Position numbers and translations under genes: made by a program
Source: Heterobilharzia americana
Taxonomy: Eukaryota > Platyhelminthes > Trematoda > Strigeidida > Schistosomatidae
Assembly (NCBI GenBank): GCA_944470555.2
Contig: OX104127.1
Location: 48,040,934-48,104,933 of the forward strand
Length of the DNA: 64,000 nucleotides
Direction: 5' to 3'
Notes under the pieces: generated by a model
Databases searched by the model: none
Seen by the model: the letters and a program-made list of their open reading frames with translations, nothing else
What the model was told of the DNA's origin: nothing
Shown here: positions 47,420 to 58,517 of the stretch, in pieces
Numbering within the stretch: position 1 is the first letter of the stretch
How the letters are laid out: the number at the start of each line of letters is the position of its first letter

Positions 47420-47592
47420 ATACGCACAGCAACCACATGGAAGTCCGTGTAGTAGGTAGTGAGCCTTACCTACTGTGTGAGGGTTAGTGATACGACCTGG
47501 TTACCAACACCTCGTCAAGTGGGGCAGCGTTCAAACCCATGATCTACCGGTTGAAACTCAAGTGCCTACATCAATGAACCATAACTCCACTC
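47420..47592 (-). mobile_element. tRNA-derived SINE (family A)
   Basis: A reverse copy with CACGCAGCAACCACATGG-like start, GTGTAGTAGGTAGTGAGCC, GATACGACCTGGTTACC, TTCAAACCCATGATC and CATCAATGAACCATAACTCC. It lies about 220 bp from the previous unit in the same orientation. Confidence 0.7.
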
Positions 47593-47950
47593 GACGAAGG
47601 AAAGAAAATGCATTTTAAGTTCGGTTTCTTGGATAACCTAGAAAATAAATTGAATTACAAAGTGGTAATTTCAAAAACGCTTCGAGCTATCGAGAGCATA
47701 ACTATCTAATGTGAGATACATCTTGAAGATTCAAGTCGTTTTTTCGTCTCAAGATAGTTAATTTAATATTATTTGAATCGTCACGAAAGTGCCTAAAATG
47801 TCCAAATATTCAAGCAAATACCACTAGATTACAGCACAGACAATGACCAGTTATCAGTAATGTAACGGAATTTAAAAGTGAATTCTTGTCTCTTTTTCAT
47901 TTCGTAGTGAAAAAATGTACTCCGTTTATATGACAATCTACTTGTATAAT

Positions 47951-48136
47951 GTAATTTGCTTGGTCGTGGCTAGTAGTAGAATCCAGGAAACGTATTTCAT
48001 CCTATTTGGGACTTACTCATTAGCTGGATGTAGCTGCACCCCGGTGTTATTCCCGCTGAGACTCGAACTCAGCAACTATGGCTCCAAACACCAAGCCATC
48101 CTGGATTTAACCGCCAGCCACCACCAAGCAAATTAC
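47951..48136 (-). mobile_element. Sm-alpha-like SINE with decayed hammerhead, 14-bp inverted ends
   Basis: On the minus strand: a tRNA-like head (GCTTGGTGTTTGGAGCCATA, GAGTTCGAGTCTCAGCGGGA), GGGTGCAGCTACATCCAGCT, then AATGAGTAAGTCCCAAATAG, GATGAAATACG, CCTGGATTCTACTACTAGCC. This is the Sm-alpha order. The hammerhead (47980-48029) has CTGATGA changed to CTAATGA and a TAA insertion before the stem, so it should be inactive. The unit is bounded by GTAATTTGCTTGGT (47951-47964) and its exact reverse complement (48123-48136). Confidence 0.75.
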
Positions 48137-48139
48137 GAC

Positions 48140-48530
48140 ATAGGGAATAGTCAGACGACATTGAGACATCTGCATAGGAGTCCATGAGTCAATACAGGTC
48201 GATCAATTTCATTCGGAAGATTAACCGGAGATTACAAGTATCAATAAATAATACTACACATAACGTAAGTCCTAAAACCAAAACCATGGCGAAATCCCAA
48301 ATTCTGACAGTAAAGTAACAAACTTTGGTCTCCAACACTGCATACTTATGATGAGTTATTAACTGGATTTAGTTAAACAGACAATAGGTAATAAATCTCC
48401 TTTACGTTCAAGTATCTCCTTCTTAGCATTCACTTAGAATATAAGGGTAACCAGCCTTTTACTACTGAATAGTAAGGTAATAATCGTTCAACTTTACTAT
48501 ACATCTTTATATACAGTAGAATAAATACTA
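48140..48530. other. RARS intron, unassigned part
   Basis: No feature recognised before the donor of the exon at 48536. Confidence 0.4.
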
Positions 48531-48535
48531 CTTAC

Positions 48536-48649
48536 CCTGTCAAATGAGAATACATAGTCGATTGTTCGATTGTGTGACAAATCAGCATACTTAATACAAC
48601 CATAAGCGACTGCCTTTTGAGCACGTTCTAACTCAGTTTCAGTTAACTC
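48536..48649 (-). CDS. RARS1: Arginyl-tRNA synthetase exon, junction to anticodon-binding domain
   Basis: This exon of exactly 38 codons (phase 0 at both ends) encodes [20 protein letters not shown] followed by YADLSHNR and ends in SFDR. The family motif VAYGxxKYADLxxNR is unmistakable. Splice sites are CTCAG and GTAAGT. A defective LINE in the opposite orientation begins only about 60 bp upstream of its acceptor, at about 48713. Confidence 0.94.
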
Positions 48650-48712
48650 CTGAGATAAGAGAAATAAATGTAAGTGTATTATGACAGTGAAACCAAAGAA
48701 AGTATTTTATTC

Positions 48713-51700
48713 TATCCCGACCGACAGCTACTACCTTGACGTAGTGGTCGAGCTTGTATATCACGATGACCCAACCAGCTGTGCTGGTGGAACGCTTGTT
48801 CCCCCGAGGTATTACTATACCAGAAAGGTCTTGGATAGAGATTAGACAGAAAGCAGTTACCCTTACCCTTAAGATGTTCCTAAACAATCAAATGGTACAT
48901 CATGATGGCTTAGACCGGTCATCAATGGTTAGTGGTGATCCAAAACCACAGGACGTATGTCCAACCATACCTTCCATGATACAGGCCGATTTTCGTGGCA
49001 TCAAAAAGTCCTACGTGACTGGCCTTTAGCGGATGTCCCATGGGCTCTGCTTTCATACACTAACCCCTTTGCAGACACCTCAAGAAGATCTAGCCTTCCA
49101 CGGTGTGGGCAGCCGGGAAGTACAAACCACTCTCATAACTCTGTCAGCACTCAAGTTCCCTCAGACTACAATCCATCACTCTCATCCATACCTCCTCCAT
49201 GTCTCAGTTAACAATCCTGCATCATTTTCAATTACTTTTAGCTTTGCACTTTCGACAGCGATCTGAGTCCATAGAACAGCGTCACTGGTCTCCTTAAACC
49301 ACGCTCCACTTCTTGCGGTTTTGCAGGTGTAGGCATAGCATTGATCACTAGGGCAGAAGGCTCACTACTAGACTGAATCCCAGTTGGCAGTCGCCTCTGC
49401 GCTGTCCGGCTGAACGTCTCAGTGAGAACTAAAAAGAATAGTGAAACTTGCCGTTGTCTGTTTGCAACCTCTGCTTAGACACTCACTGATTGTAGTTTGG
49501 ATAAAATTAAGGACGAGTTCCGCCGAAAACCGTCTAGCCTCTTCTAGAAAGCCAAATGTCCAGACATTGCTGTTGTTGCAAGTGGTTTCAATGCACAAAT
49601 GGGTAGGCTAAGTTAGGCAGAAAGGCACTTAAGTGGCACTTTCGTAATCTCAGATGAACGAACAGATAACGATGATCGCCTACTAACACTGTGTCCAGAT
49701 AACCATTTATTTCTAGCTAGCACAAATTTCAGACATAAAAAAGACACTGTCTGACATGGCGTCAACCAAGCTCAGCTCAGTGATGGACATAGATAGACCA
49801 CATTGTTGCCAGCCATTGCTGGAGAGGGTCGGTGGAAGACTGCCGCTCATTCAGGAGCACGTGTTTGGATGGCAACAATGGGCTGGTTGGAGCACGTATA
49901 CGTCTACATCTCAATGGACGCTGGAAAAATTTAGCAACAAGACCACTAAGAGTGCAGCTCGACAATGAGAGGACTAAGGCCTCTTTCAGTGAGAAACTGG
50001 CTAGACAGATGTAGGAAAAGAGGACTATCACTCATCCAAAAAAAGATTGGTACAATCTCCAGTCTGCTGTAAAAGTAGCGCTGAAGACTGTAGCCGACTC
50101 CAAAATAATGGCTAAAAAGAGCCAGTGGATATCAGCAGCTTCTTCCGAACTAATGGATGCACGTGAACCCATCCCTGCAGGCTCTGAGTACAATAAGGAG
50201 CGAGCGCAGCTTAAAAGCAGATTGAAAAAAAGTCTATGCAACGACCGCGAACAGTGATGGGCAGCGAAGGCTAAAGAGATGGAAAAGGTAGTGGCGATTG
50301 GTAACAGTAGACAGTTATTTAGACCTATTAAGGAAACTGGGGGACGGGAGGGAAGGTCAACAACGGTTAGTGAGGCTATAGCACAGAAGGGCGGATCTGC
50401 GATCCATTAGCAGGGAAGACGACTGGAACGATGGGTGGAACAATTTGAGGAACAGTTTAGCTGGCCTCCAGCCACTACTGCGTTGCCCGCTATCAAGTCA
50501 GATCCTGAATGGAACATTGAGATATGCCCCCGAACACTAGAAATCGAGAAAGCTGTAAATAACCTGAAACGAGGAAGGGCAGCAGGACCAGACGAACTAA
50601 CTCATGGGGTATATAAGGACGGTGATTTTAGTCAAGTTTAGTGGAGTATTAACTAGTGTATGGGAGTCAAATGGGATCCTCTCTGAATGGTCTCAATCAT
50701 TGATTATCCCTGTTTTCATGAAAGGTGAGAAGTCATCTTGTGATAATCATAGAGGAATAGCTGGCGAAAACAGTGTCTAAGATTCTAGATTCTGAAATCA
50801 TTAGATGCCTGAGTGGAGCTCGGAAACACATAGCCCGAGGAAACCAGAAAGGCTTCAGACTTGGCACTGGGGATGACGACCAAACATTCACACTCCGTAA
50901 GGTTCTAGAATACAGGCACCTTTACCAACGCTCGAAAACAGCTAGAATTTCTCGACCTGAAGGAGGCATTCGACTCCATTGATCGAGAAGTCTTATGGGA
51001 ATGTCTCTCACTGAAAGGCATGCCTAGTAAGTACATCACCTTATTGAAGGCTCTCTACTCGAACACTTGTGGACGTGTTAGAACCTATGGTGAGATATCC
51101 AGGAAACTGTACTCGTCGAGTGGTGTCCGTCAAAGATGCTTACTTTATCCATTCCCATTCAATGTTATCGTCATCCAACTACACAGAGATTAACCTGGTC
51201 ACAGGAGAATTTTCGCTAGATCTAGAATACGCAGATGATATAGTCCTGTTAAGTGAAGACGCTGACAAGATGCAGAGTCTTCTGGACACTTTGAGTTGCA
51301 ATTTGGGAATGTTTGGGATGCGTTTCTCACAATCCAAGTGCAAATTGTTGCTCCAGAACTGGTCTTCAACGGTACCCCAGCTTCCAATAGAAAGTGTAGT
51401 GGTTGAGTGTGTTGACCACTTCACTTACCTGGGAAGTAGGATCAGCCCTGCTCTGGGTGGATCAGTGACCGACGAAATTTCTGCACGAATACAAAAGGCT
51501 CGATTGGCTTTTACCAACTTACGCCACCAGTGGCACCGCCGTGATATCCGATTGTCTATTAAGGGTCGCGTGTACTGCACAGCAGTCCGCTCTGTTCTAC
51601 TGTATGACTGTGAAACATGGCCATTGAAGGTGGAAGACATGAGAAGGCTTCAGGTATTTGACCACCATTGCCTTCGTAATATAGGACGTACTCCGTGGTG

Positions 51701-52035
51701 TCACCACGTGAGTAACACAGAAGAATTTTAGGGAGAAGAGGAAAGTCAGTTGGTACGGTTGTGAATCTTCATCGACTGAGATGGTTGGGACACGTATTAC
51801 GTATGCCTAGCCACCGATTGCCTTAAGTCTTTAACTGTTGGTTTGAGCCACATTAACCACCATACTTAATGTCATTATCTTCTCATTCTTCCTTCTTCTC
51901 TTTTACTACTTTTTGCTTCCAATTCCTCTGACTGATTTTTCTTTCTTCATCTTCCTTTTTATTGTCGTGTTACTTGATTCGCTGATATGACGTGTAGTAA
52001 CTTGGCCCTATGTTGATCTTGATGATGACAACTTT
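48713..52035 (+). mobile_element. RTE LINE, near full length but defective
   Basis: Begins CCCGACCGACAGCTACTACC and ends after CTATGTTGATCTTGATGATG. Endonuclease and linker blocks are present but shifted (KSQWISAASSELMDAREP, 50110-50170; FNAQMG near 49590). Reverse-transcriptase blocks follow: CDNHRGI (50740), a fingers region, LDLKEAFDSIDREVLWE (50960-51010) and LEYADDIVLLSED (51220-51260). Within it RQRCLLYPFPFNVI replaces the RQGCPLSPFLFNFI consensus and a deletion precedes YADD. A second deletion near 51820 removes the segment before the CMKSLTV block. It is antisense to RARS and starts about 60 bp from an exon. Confidence 0.85.
50947..51819 (+). repeat. 873-bp direct duplication, copy 1 (inside LINE)
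   Basis: No difference seen from 57081-57953 (constant offset 6134), including the shared lesions RQRCLL and the deletion before YADD. The next base differs (G/A). Confidence 0.9.
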
Positions 52036-52099
52036 ATTTCATATCATTTGATTAGTTGAACTACTTATCACGAATTTTATTTATACACATCAAAACAAC

Positions 52100-53840
52100 T
52101 AACCGATCCTCAGCGTCAATCCGAACAGAAGTTGATTTGGGGGTCAGCCTTGTAAATCGCAATAATCCAACGAGGTATGCTCATTCGAACCTGCGTTCCT
52201 TGAGATCCTACCATGTCGAAAACGTCTACTGAATGGTGGTATGTCAAAAAGCAGTTATGGTTACACTGAAAGTAGCTATGCTGCTCATCGGGATCCGAGC
52301 GCGATGCCGTACTTCTGGCTGGACGGGGTATAACAACAATAAGATGTTTCTCATGGAAAAACAGCAGTATCATGTTGATGCTGCCCTGACTATTGAAAAG
52401 AGAACCTGAAACAGGTCGACATCAAAATCAGTAAACTTCTCCCTAACCTGCGGTCTTCCGGTGACAGTAATATGGGTATTCTAGATGAATTCAAAACAAA
52501 CAAGCAAGCTCAAATCTCAAATATTCACATCGACCTCGTTACCAGCCTCAAGCAGATGTTCTACATAAGCTCTTCAGTCACTCAAGACTTTCCCTCTTTT
52601 TTTCTCTCAGACACCACGCACAAACAAATACCACAGTGTAAACACACGGGAAGTACCAACTGCTTGCAGGCTTCCAGAAGCATACGAAACCTAACTAGCA
52701 CTAACCTACCTACCATCTTTGCCTTTTTCTACCTCTTTTGACTTCGCTTCATGAAACCAATATTACAGCTTCCTCTCTTTCCCACCCTCAGACCAATGTA
52801 AACGATTCAAGTAAATATACCACTGATTTTGGCTTCCCAAAGCTACACCACCAATTCGACATCGGAGCTATCAAACTCGGAACCCAATGTCAAAAGGTGC
52901 AACGGGCATTTTTTGCCAAAACTCTGGGATCTCGAGTCATGGATGCACGCTGTTTCCGACATAGAGGATGAATTCTATCAAGAGCTGTTAATTTCGCTAC
53001 ATAAAGGAAACCGTTCAACCCTAGTCATGATAGCAGGCAACTTCAACGCTGAATCGGAGAAGCTGAGTTAGTCAGAAAGGTATCCTATAGGTATCTACGC
53101 TATTCTGTGCCAAAGTACCTACAACAGCGATCGTCTTTCACTTATTATCTCGTCTGGATCGTTAATTATTTCAGTCTATAAGAAAGAAACAAAATCTTCC
53201 TGTGACAACCACAGCGAATTTAGTTTGACCATCATCGTGTGAAAGATTCTAGGCCCCGTAGATATCTGACGCCTAACTGAAGTACCAGAACAGCAAGCTT
53301 GAAAGAGCTAGGAAGGTTTCAAACAAGCAGGATACAGAAATCAAACCTACATCTTTAGGCAGGTTATAGAACACAGGCATACTTACCAGTGCCCAACAAT
53401 TGCCTTGAAGATAGCACTCGACTATGTTTACCAAGAGGTCTTGTGACGATGTCTAACTATGAATAACTATGAATGCATTACGAATCATGTATGTAATCTT
53501 AATCAAAGCCGTCTATTTCAACTGTGAGTAGGGCCAGTGGAGGTGAAGATTACCAGGTTGAGGAATCAATAGTTAAAGTCTCTTGGTTGAAAGTCAGTCA
53601 CAATGGTGAAAATATGCCCCCTCTTTAAGATCTTAAGTTTGAACATTTTTATTAACCTCAGTTTTATTTTTTCGCTCTGCACCTGTGCACTTTTTTAAAC
53701 TTGATATTACTCTTTCCTTTCCACTTGTTATTTGTGTACTGTTATAAAGTGTGACGACTTGGACCGAGAGCCTTCTGTGAGAGGTTATATATTGATTTCG
53801 TCTGTCTGATTGTCTTTTGCATTTATGTACGATTGCATTA
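52100..53840 (+). mobile_element. RTE LINE, internally deleted and diverged
   Basis: A second LINE follows in the same orientation: 5' UTR (CAACGAGGTATGCTCATTCG, CTACTGAATGGTGGTATGTC), a compressed endonuclease (VMIAGNFNAESEKLS, 53025-53070), a short RT piece (CDNHSEFSLTII, 53200) and an RQVIEHRHTYQCPTIALKIA-like stretch near 53350, then 3' UTR with TCAGTCACAATGGTGAAAAT. Most of the RT core is absent. Confidence 0.7.
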
Positions 53841-53849
53841 CAGTGCACA

Positions 53850-55325
53850 AATCTATGAAATATGACTTACATGGAAAAAAAGATGAATTATGAAACAGGC
53901 GATAATAATAATGGTGACAGGGTCAAGAGAGAATCCAAAGCCTATACTGTGTTACCATACAATGAAGACAACTCAGAAGCATTATGAAGAATTCTCAATA
54001 AGACTAGGATTAAAGTGGCATTTAAACCAACAAACTCGCTTAGAAACAAGTTTTGTAGGTCAAAAGATTCTATTGATTCGACTAGGCAAATTAACTGAGT
54101 TTACCGAATCATTTGCAATGACTGCAAGATCAAATACGGTCAACGTATTCGACCAGGGTCAATAGAATAACAGCAAAAAAGTTAGCTAAATCAAGACTAG
54201 TAGATCCTAAAAAGATAAGGATCTCGGCTATAGCAATGCACGCAATCGCGTACAATCACATAATAGGGTAGGATAAAGCGACATTATTAAAAACTTAGTT
54301 GAATGGAGGGAGAGATTGATAGTCGAATGTGTTTATCGAATCAACACTGAATACATGCAATAGAAATCATTCTGTACGTCGTAGTGTTAGGGATGCCTAT
54401 ATCCCTTATATTCCATACTTACAGTCTGCATACATTTGAACTGGTTTATTCGCATTCTTTTCCCACATGGGTCATATTTCGCATGAACCGCTATTGTTCT
54501 GATTGGCTCTTGCCTCTTTAAATGCACTAATTATCCCTTGTCTTTCAAGATTACTGTAAACTCTATAAATAGGGTCCGTTTTCACCCATAAACGTTTTCA
54601 GTCCGAGGTACTAAAAACTCATCTGATTTCCAGTCTTTTGATTTCTCTTTGCGAATCACTCGGGTTGCATCGTCTTAATCCTTGACTGCTAATCGTTAAG
54701 TATATCCGTTCGTCCTCACAATTCCGTATCATAACACCCAGATAGAAAACTATACTACCATTATCACAAAGAACGAGAGATTAGAACTACACAAACCATG
54801 TCTCAAAGTTGTAGAGTTACTTGATATGACCTATAAACAATAAATTATATCCGAAACGTTATTCAGTGAATAGTGCTGCTTCACTTTGTGACAATGCTAA
54901 TAAACGGACTAAAAAGAAATTAAAACCTACCAGTGTCAAAGCTTTACTCCTATTTTAGCTATACATACTTTAGCATAGCACAAAATAATTGCGTATAAAT
55001 GTCTTTACATATGAGTTACTACTAGAAATATTACTATTACTGAAATCCATCAACTTGTGTTTATTCAGAAAGGTAAGAAAAAGAGATCAGACAATATGGT
55101 TTTCTATCATACAGGAATCATTTAGTATTATAAATTGTTGAGATTTATGCTAAGGCGCTCTAGAGTTTAAGAAAAGTGACTACAGGAAAACCCTTTTGCT
55201 GTGTTTATGAATGCGATATATATCCATTTGAATGCTACTAGTTTTGCAACTTTCAACCACTTTATGCAGTCACGTTTACTACCTTGAAATCATGATAACA
55301 GCTAACGACTTTTTTAAATTCCACT
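53850..55325. other. RARS intron, unassigned part
   Basis: The 91-codon + strand frame at 53890-54165 has no recognised domain. Nothing else is supported. Confidence 0.4.
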
Positions 55326-55328
55326 TAC

Positions 55329-55434
55329 TTTATTTCTCTCCTTTTCAACAAGCCTGCTTTTCGCTCTTTCGAGGCCTTCATCCAACAAGTCAACAAGACG
55401 TACAGTGTCACCAGAACGAGTCTTGAATTTTTTC
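55329..55434 (-). CDS. RARS1: Arginyl-tRNA synthetase exon, KMSKS-equivalent loop
   Basis: The exon reads [20 protein letters not shown], the eukaryotic arginyl-tRNA synthetase loop that replaces the class I KMSKS signature and contacts ATP, followed by a charged helix ending LVEKERNK. The acceptor is TTTCAAG and the donor GTAAGT. It is 106 bp: one base completing the previous codon plus 35 codons, ending in phase 0. Confidence 0.94.
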
Positions 55435-55439
55435 CTTGA

Positions 55440-56145
55440 AACATTTAAGTAAGCAAAAACGAACAACATTTAAACATATGACCAAGAAATCATCTCAACA
55501 CTTGTTTTTAAGCGGAATCTTGATGTACAAGGGTTGGAATGTCAGTGCAATGTTAAAAAGCAACTGAATGAACGTTTAGCAAAAATACAATTATTCTATG
55601 ACACATTTATATTCATGCTGAGATTTTGTCAATCGGCAACCCACCAGGAACAATGAATCTTCTAAAGTGAACGAGGTAAATACACTTAACCACTACATCA
55701 TACTATTCTACTGGACGGTATGTACATTGATACAAATCAGTTTTGCATCTAAAAGTTGAGGAACGTTTAAGATATAATTCCTGAGACCTAGCAAGCCAAC
55801 AAACAGCTGTCTAGATTTCAGTCGACTCTAAAATTTCATATCAATGATCTTGACAGAAATGCTCTGTTTACGAACTTATTGTCAAAATAACATTAACTTA
55901 AAAAAATTTCTTATTGTTTTTCTCATGAATGTGAGTGAATTACCAGAAACAGCTTTTTGGCGTAAGCGGTTCCTATACAGAAAACCTGCCTTATATCAAT
56001 TAAACAAACTGGTAAAAGAGATTTAAATAGCTAAAAAAGTAAACAGAAAATTGAATGTAATGGGAAATAAAATCACTCAAAAATCTTAGCGTGCTCAGAA
56101 TACGTGCCACTGTGCGCTTCCATCAGATTTTGTGACATAAAATTT
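55440..56145. other. RARS intron, unassigned part
   Basis: No feature recognised. Confidence 0.4.
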
Positions 56146-56149
56146 TCAA

Positions 56150-56290
56150 ACTATTCACTATTTGTGGATAGGCTAATATACTCGCGGGTGCGTACTGCTA
56201 GGGAGTCCCGTAACAGGATGAAACAACTGTCCAATGGTTCCCCAACTGATGTCAGTCCGTGATTAATACTACCTCATAATATACTTGTCT
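56150..56290 (+). repeat. Degenerate hammerhead-like SINE fragment
   Basis: GTGCGTACTGCTAGGGAGTC, CCGTAACAGGATGAAACAAC and CTGATGTCAGTCCGTGAT follow the 3' block of the SINE at 8545-8960. Confidence 0.45.
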
Positions 56291-56549
56291 CAACTATTCC
56301 ATACGGTGATTTCTTATTTAAGACTAATTGTATCCCCACTAAGAAAGTTTTACTAATTGGTCAAAACCTTAATGTCATATGCCGTAGTTCAAAAGAACTG
56401 CTTTGCAGATAATGCCGATTTCATAAGTAAGCTCATAAAATATAAAATTTAAGAAATAACTGATATCAATCTTAAAGTCTGCTTCAAAAACGCAATCTAT
56501 GTCCTGCACTCAAAAACTCCAGAATTAGAAAGTAAAACCAAATACCTAC

Positions 56550-56659
56550 TTATCTTCGCCAAGCACCACACCAAAACCAATATGCTGAACTCTATGTACA
56601 TCAGGATTATAGTAGCCAAGTATTTCTGCACCCGCAAATACTGTGTTAAAGTGAACACT
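56550..56659 (-). CDS. RARS1: Arginyl-tRNA synthetase exon, catalytic core
   Basis: The exon opens [17 protein letters not shown] and closes [11 protein letters not shown], matching the family's SxHFxxxFxxAxxLGW and GFGxVLGEDK segments. Splice sites are TTTCCAG and GTAGGT. It starts in phase 0 after the DMGQ of the previous exon and leaves two bases that join G at 55434 to make a Lys codon. It lies between a 5'-truncated LINE (57066 onward) and an Sm-alpha-like repeat, so coding and repeat sequence alternate closely here. Confidence 0.94.
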
Positions 56660-56764
56660 CTGGAAAAAAAGAACCAAGTTTTTTTTAGCGAAGTGTGACA
56701 AATGATACTTTATGTATTCAAATTTCTTCAGCTGACGTTAAGAAACGTAAGTATGACTTAATGG

Positions 56765-56905
56765 TCAATAGCTACTAGCAGTAGAACCCAAGATATGCGT
56801 TTCGTCCTATTTGGAACTAGTCAGTTGGATGTGCCTACATATCTGTGACTGATGATATTCCCACCGAGACTCAAACACGGTACCCATAGTTACAAAAGCT
56901 ATAAC
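56765..56905 (-). mobile_element. Sm-alpha-like SINE with decayed hammerhead
   Basis: On the minus strand: GAGTCTCGGTGGGAATATCA, GGCACATCCAACTGACTAGT, TCCAAATAGGACGAAACGCA, TATCTTGGGTTCTACTGCTA. The GAAA side and stem (56786-56830) are kept, but CTGATGA reads CTGACTA, so the core is disrupted. Its 3' end lies about 105 bp upstream (on the minus strand) of the RARS exon starting at 56659. Confidence 0.7.
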
Positions 56906-57065
56906 AACAATTATCACTTGTTTCACATTTATCACTACCTTTGTCTCATTAAAAAAATGAGAATGTATAGAGAGAAATAACCGAAGGTTGATGAATTGAT
57001 GGGTATTATAAGTTAGCAGGGGGAAAAAACCTAAATAACGGCTCAACGTTGAACATAATAACTCA

Positions 57066-58384
57066 TCCAACAAAAGCTGTATTTCTCGACCTGAAGGAGG
57101 CATTCGACTCCATTGATCGAGAAGTCTTATGGGAATGTCTCTCACTGAAAGGCATGCCTAGTAAGTACATCACCTTATTGAAGGCTCTCTACTCGAACAC
57201 TTGTGGACGTGTTAGAACCTATGGTGAGATATCCAGGAAACTGTACTCGTCGAGTGGTGTCCGTCAAAGATGCTTACTTTATCCATTCCCATTCAATGTT
57301 ATCGTCATCCAACTACACAGAGATTAACCTGGTCACAGGAGAATTTTCGCTAGATCTAGAATACGCAGATGATATAGTCCTGTTAAGTGAAGACGCTGAC
57401 AAGATGCAGAGTCTTCTGGACACTTTGAGTTGCAATTTGGGAATGTTTGGGATGCGTTTCTCACAATCCAAGTGCAAATTGTTGCTCCAGAACTGGTCTT
57501 CAACGGTACCCCAGCTTCCAATAGAAAGTGTAGTGGTTGAGTGTGTTGACCACTTCACTTACCTGGGAAGTAGGATCAGCCCTGCTCTGGGTGGATCAGT
57601 GACCGACGAAATTTCTGCACGAATACAAAAGGCTCGATTGGCTTTTACCAACTTACGCCACCAGTGGCACCGCCGTGATATCCGATTGTCTATTAAGGGT
57701 CGCGTGTACTGCACAGCAGTCCGCTCTGTTCTACTGTATGACTGTGAAACATGGCCATTGAAGGTGGAAGACATGAGAAGGCTTCAGGTATTTGACCACC
57801 ATTGCCTTCGTAATATAGGACGTACTCCGTGGTGTCACCACGTGAGTAACACAGAAGAATTTTAGGGAGAAGAGGAAAGTCAGTTGGTACGGTTGTGAAT
57901 CTTCATCGACTGAGATGGTTGGGACACGTATTACGTATGCCTAGCCACCGATTACCTTGTCACACAATGTTGGCCGAAGCCTGTTCAGGCTAGGAAGAGG
58001 CCCAGGGTGGCCAGACTAAAACATGGCATCAATGTATGAAGTCTTTGACTGTTGGTTTGAGCCATGTGGAGTGATGCAGATTAGGCGGTTGGGGTCCGCG
58101 GGACAACGGAAACCATTGGCTGAAGACTCTACGTAATATGGCTCAGAATCGACGTCAGTGGCAGAGATGTATACACATATTATCGTCATCTTAACAACGC
58201 AATGCCGAATCTCACCATTTTCTCATTCGTCCTTTCTCTCTTTTCGTACTTTATATTTTTTTGACTGAATTTTCTTTTCTTCATCTTCCACTTCACTGTT
58301 TTTTACTCAATGTACCGATATGAGCTGTGGTAACTTGGAATTTTACGCAGTAATGCCGGGTGCTATGTTGATGGATGATGGTAG
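57066..58384 (+). mobile_element. RTE LINE, 5'-truncated, with probable target-site duplication
   Basis: Starts inside the RT domain (AGCTGTATTTCTCGACCTGA) and runs through YADD (57355-57375), the C-terminus and the 3' UTR to a GTTGATGGATGATGG tail. TAACTCA is found just before (57059-57065) and just after (58385-58391), a likely short target-site duplication. The C-terminal segment missing from the 48713-52035 copy is present here. Positions 57081-57953 are the second copy of the 873-bp identical tract. Confidence 0.85.
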
Positions 58385-58497
58385 TAACTCACTCAGATTA
58401 GTAATTGGCTTAATGAAATGATGTGGAAACTTGTAACTACGATCTTTCAGTATGCTGGAGACTAGGCGATTGGTTAATGTATTTGATTTTCAATTAA

Positions 58498-58517
58498 TCA
58501 TCATCATCATTATTATC
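58498..58517. repeat. (ATG)n tail of the LINE (minus strand)
   Basis: TCATCATCATCATTATTAT-type repeat on the plus strand marks the 3' terminus of the full-length LINE, a usual RTE-type tail. Confidence 0.85.

Noticed and set aside
13257..47592. CRISPR-like array from the recurring SINE motifs
   Set aside because: Copies are far apart, in both orientations and have tRNA-like structure; the genome is eukaryotic.
48713..52035. Target-site duplication for this LINE
   Set aside because: Only short TTTATT-type similarity exists between the flanks; not convincing.
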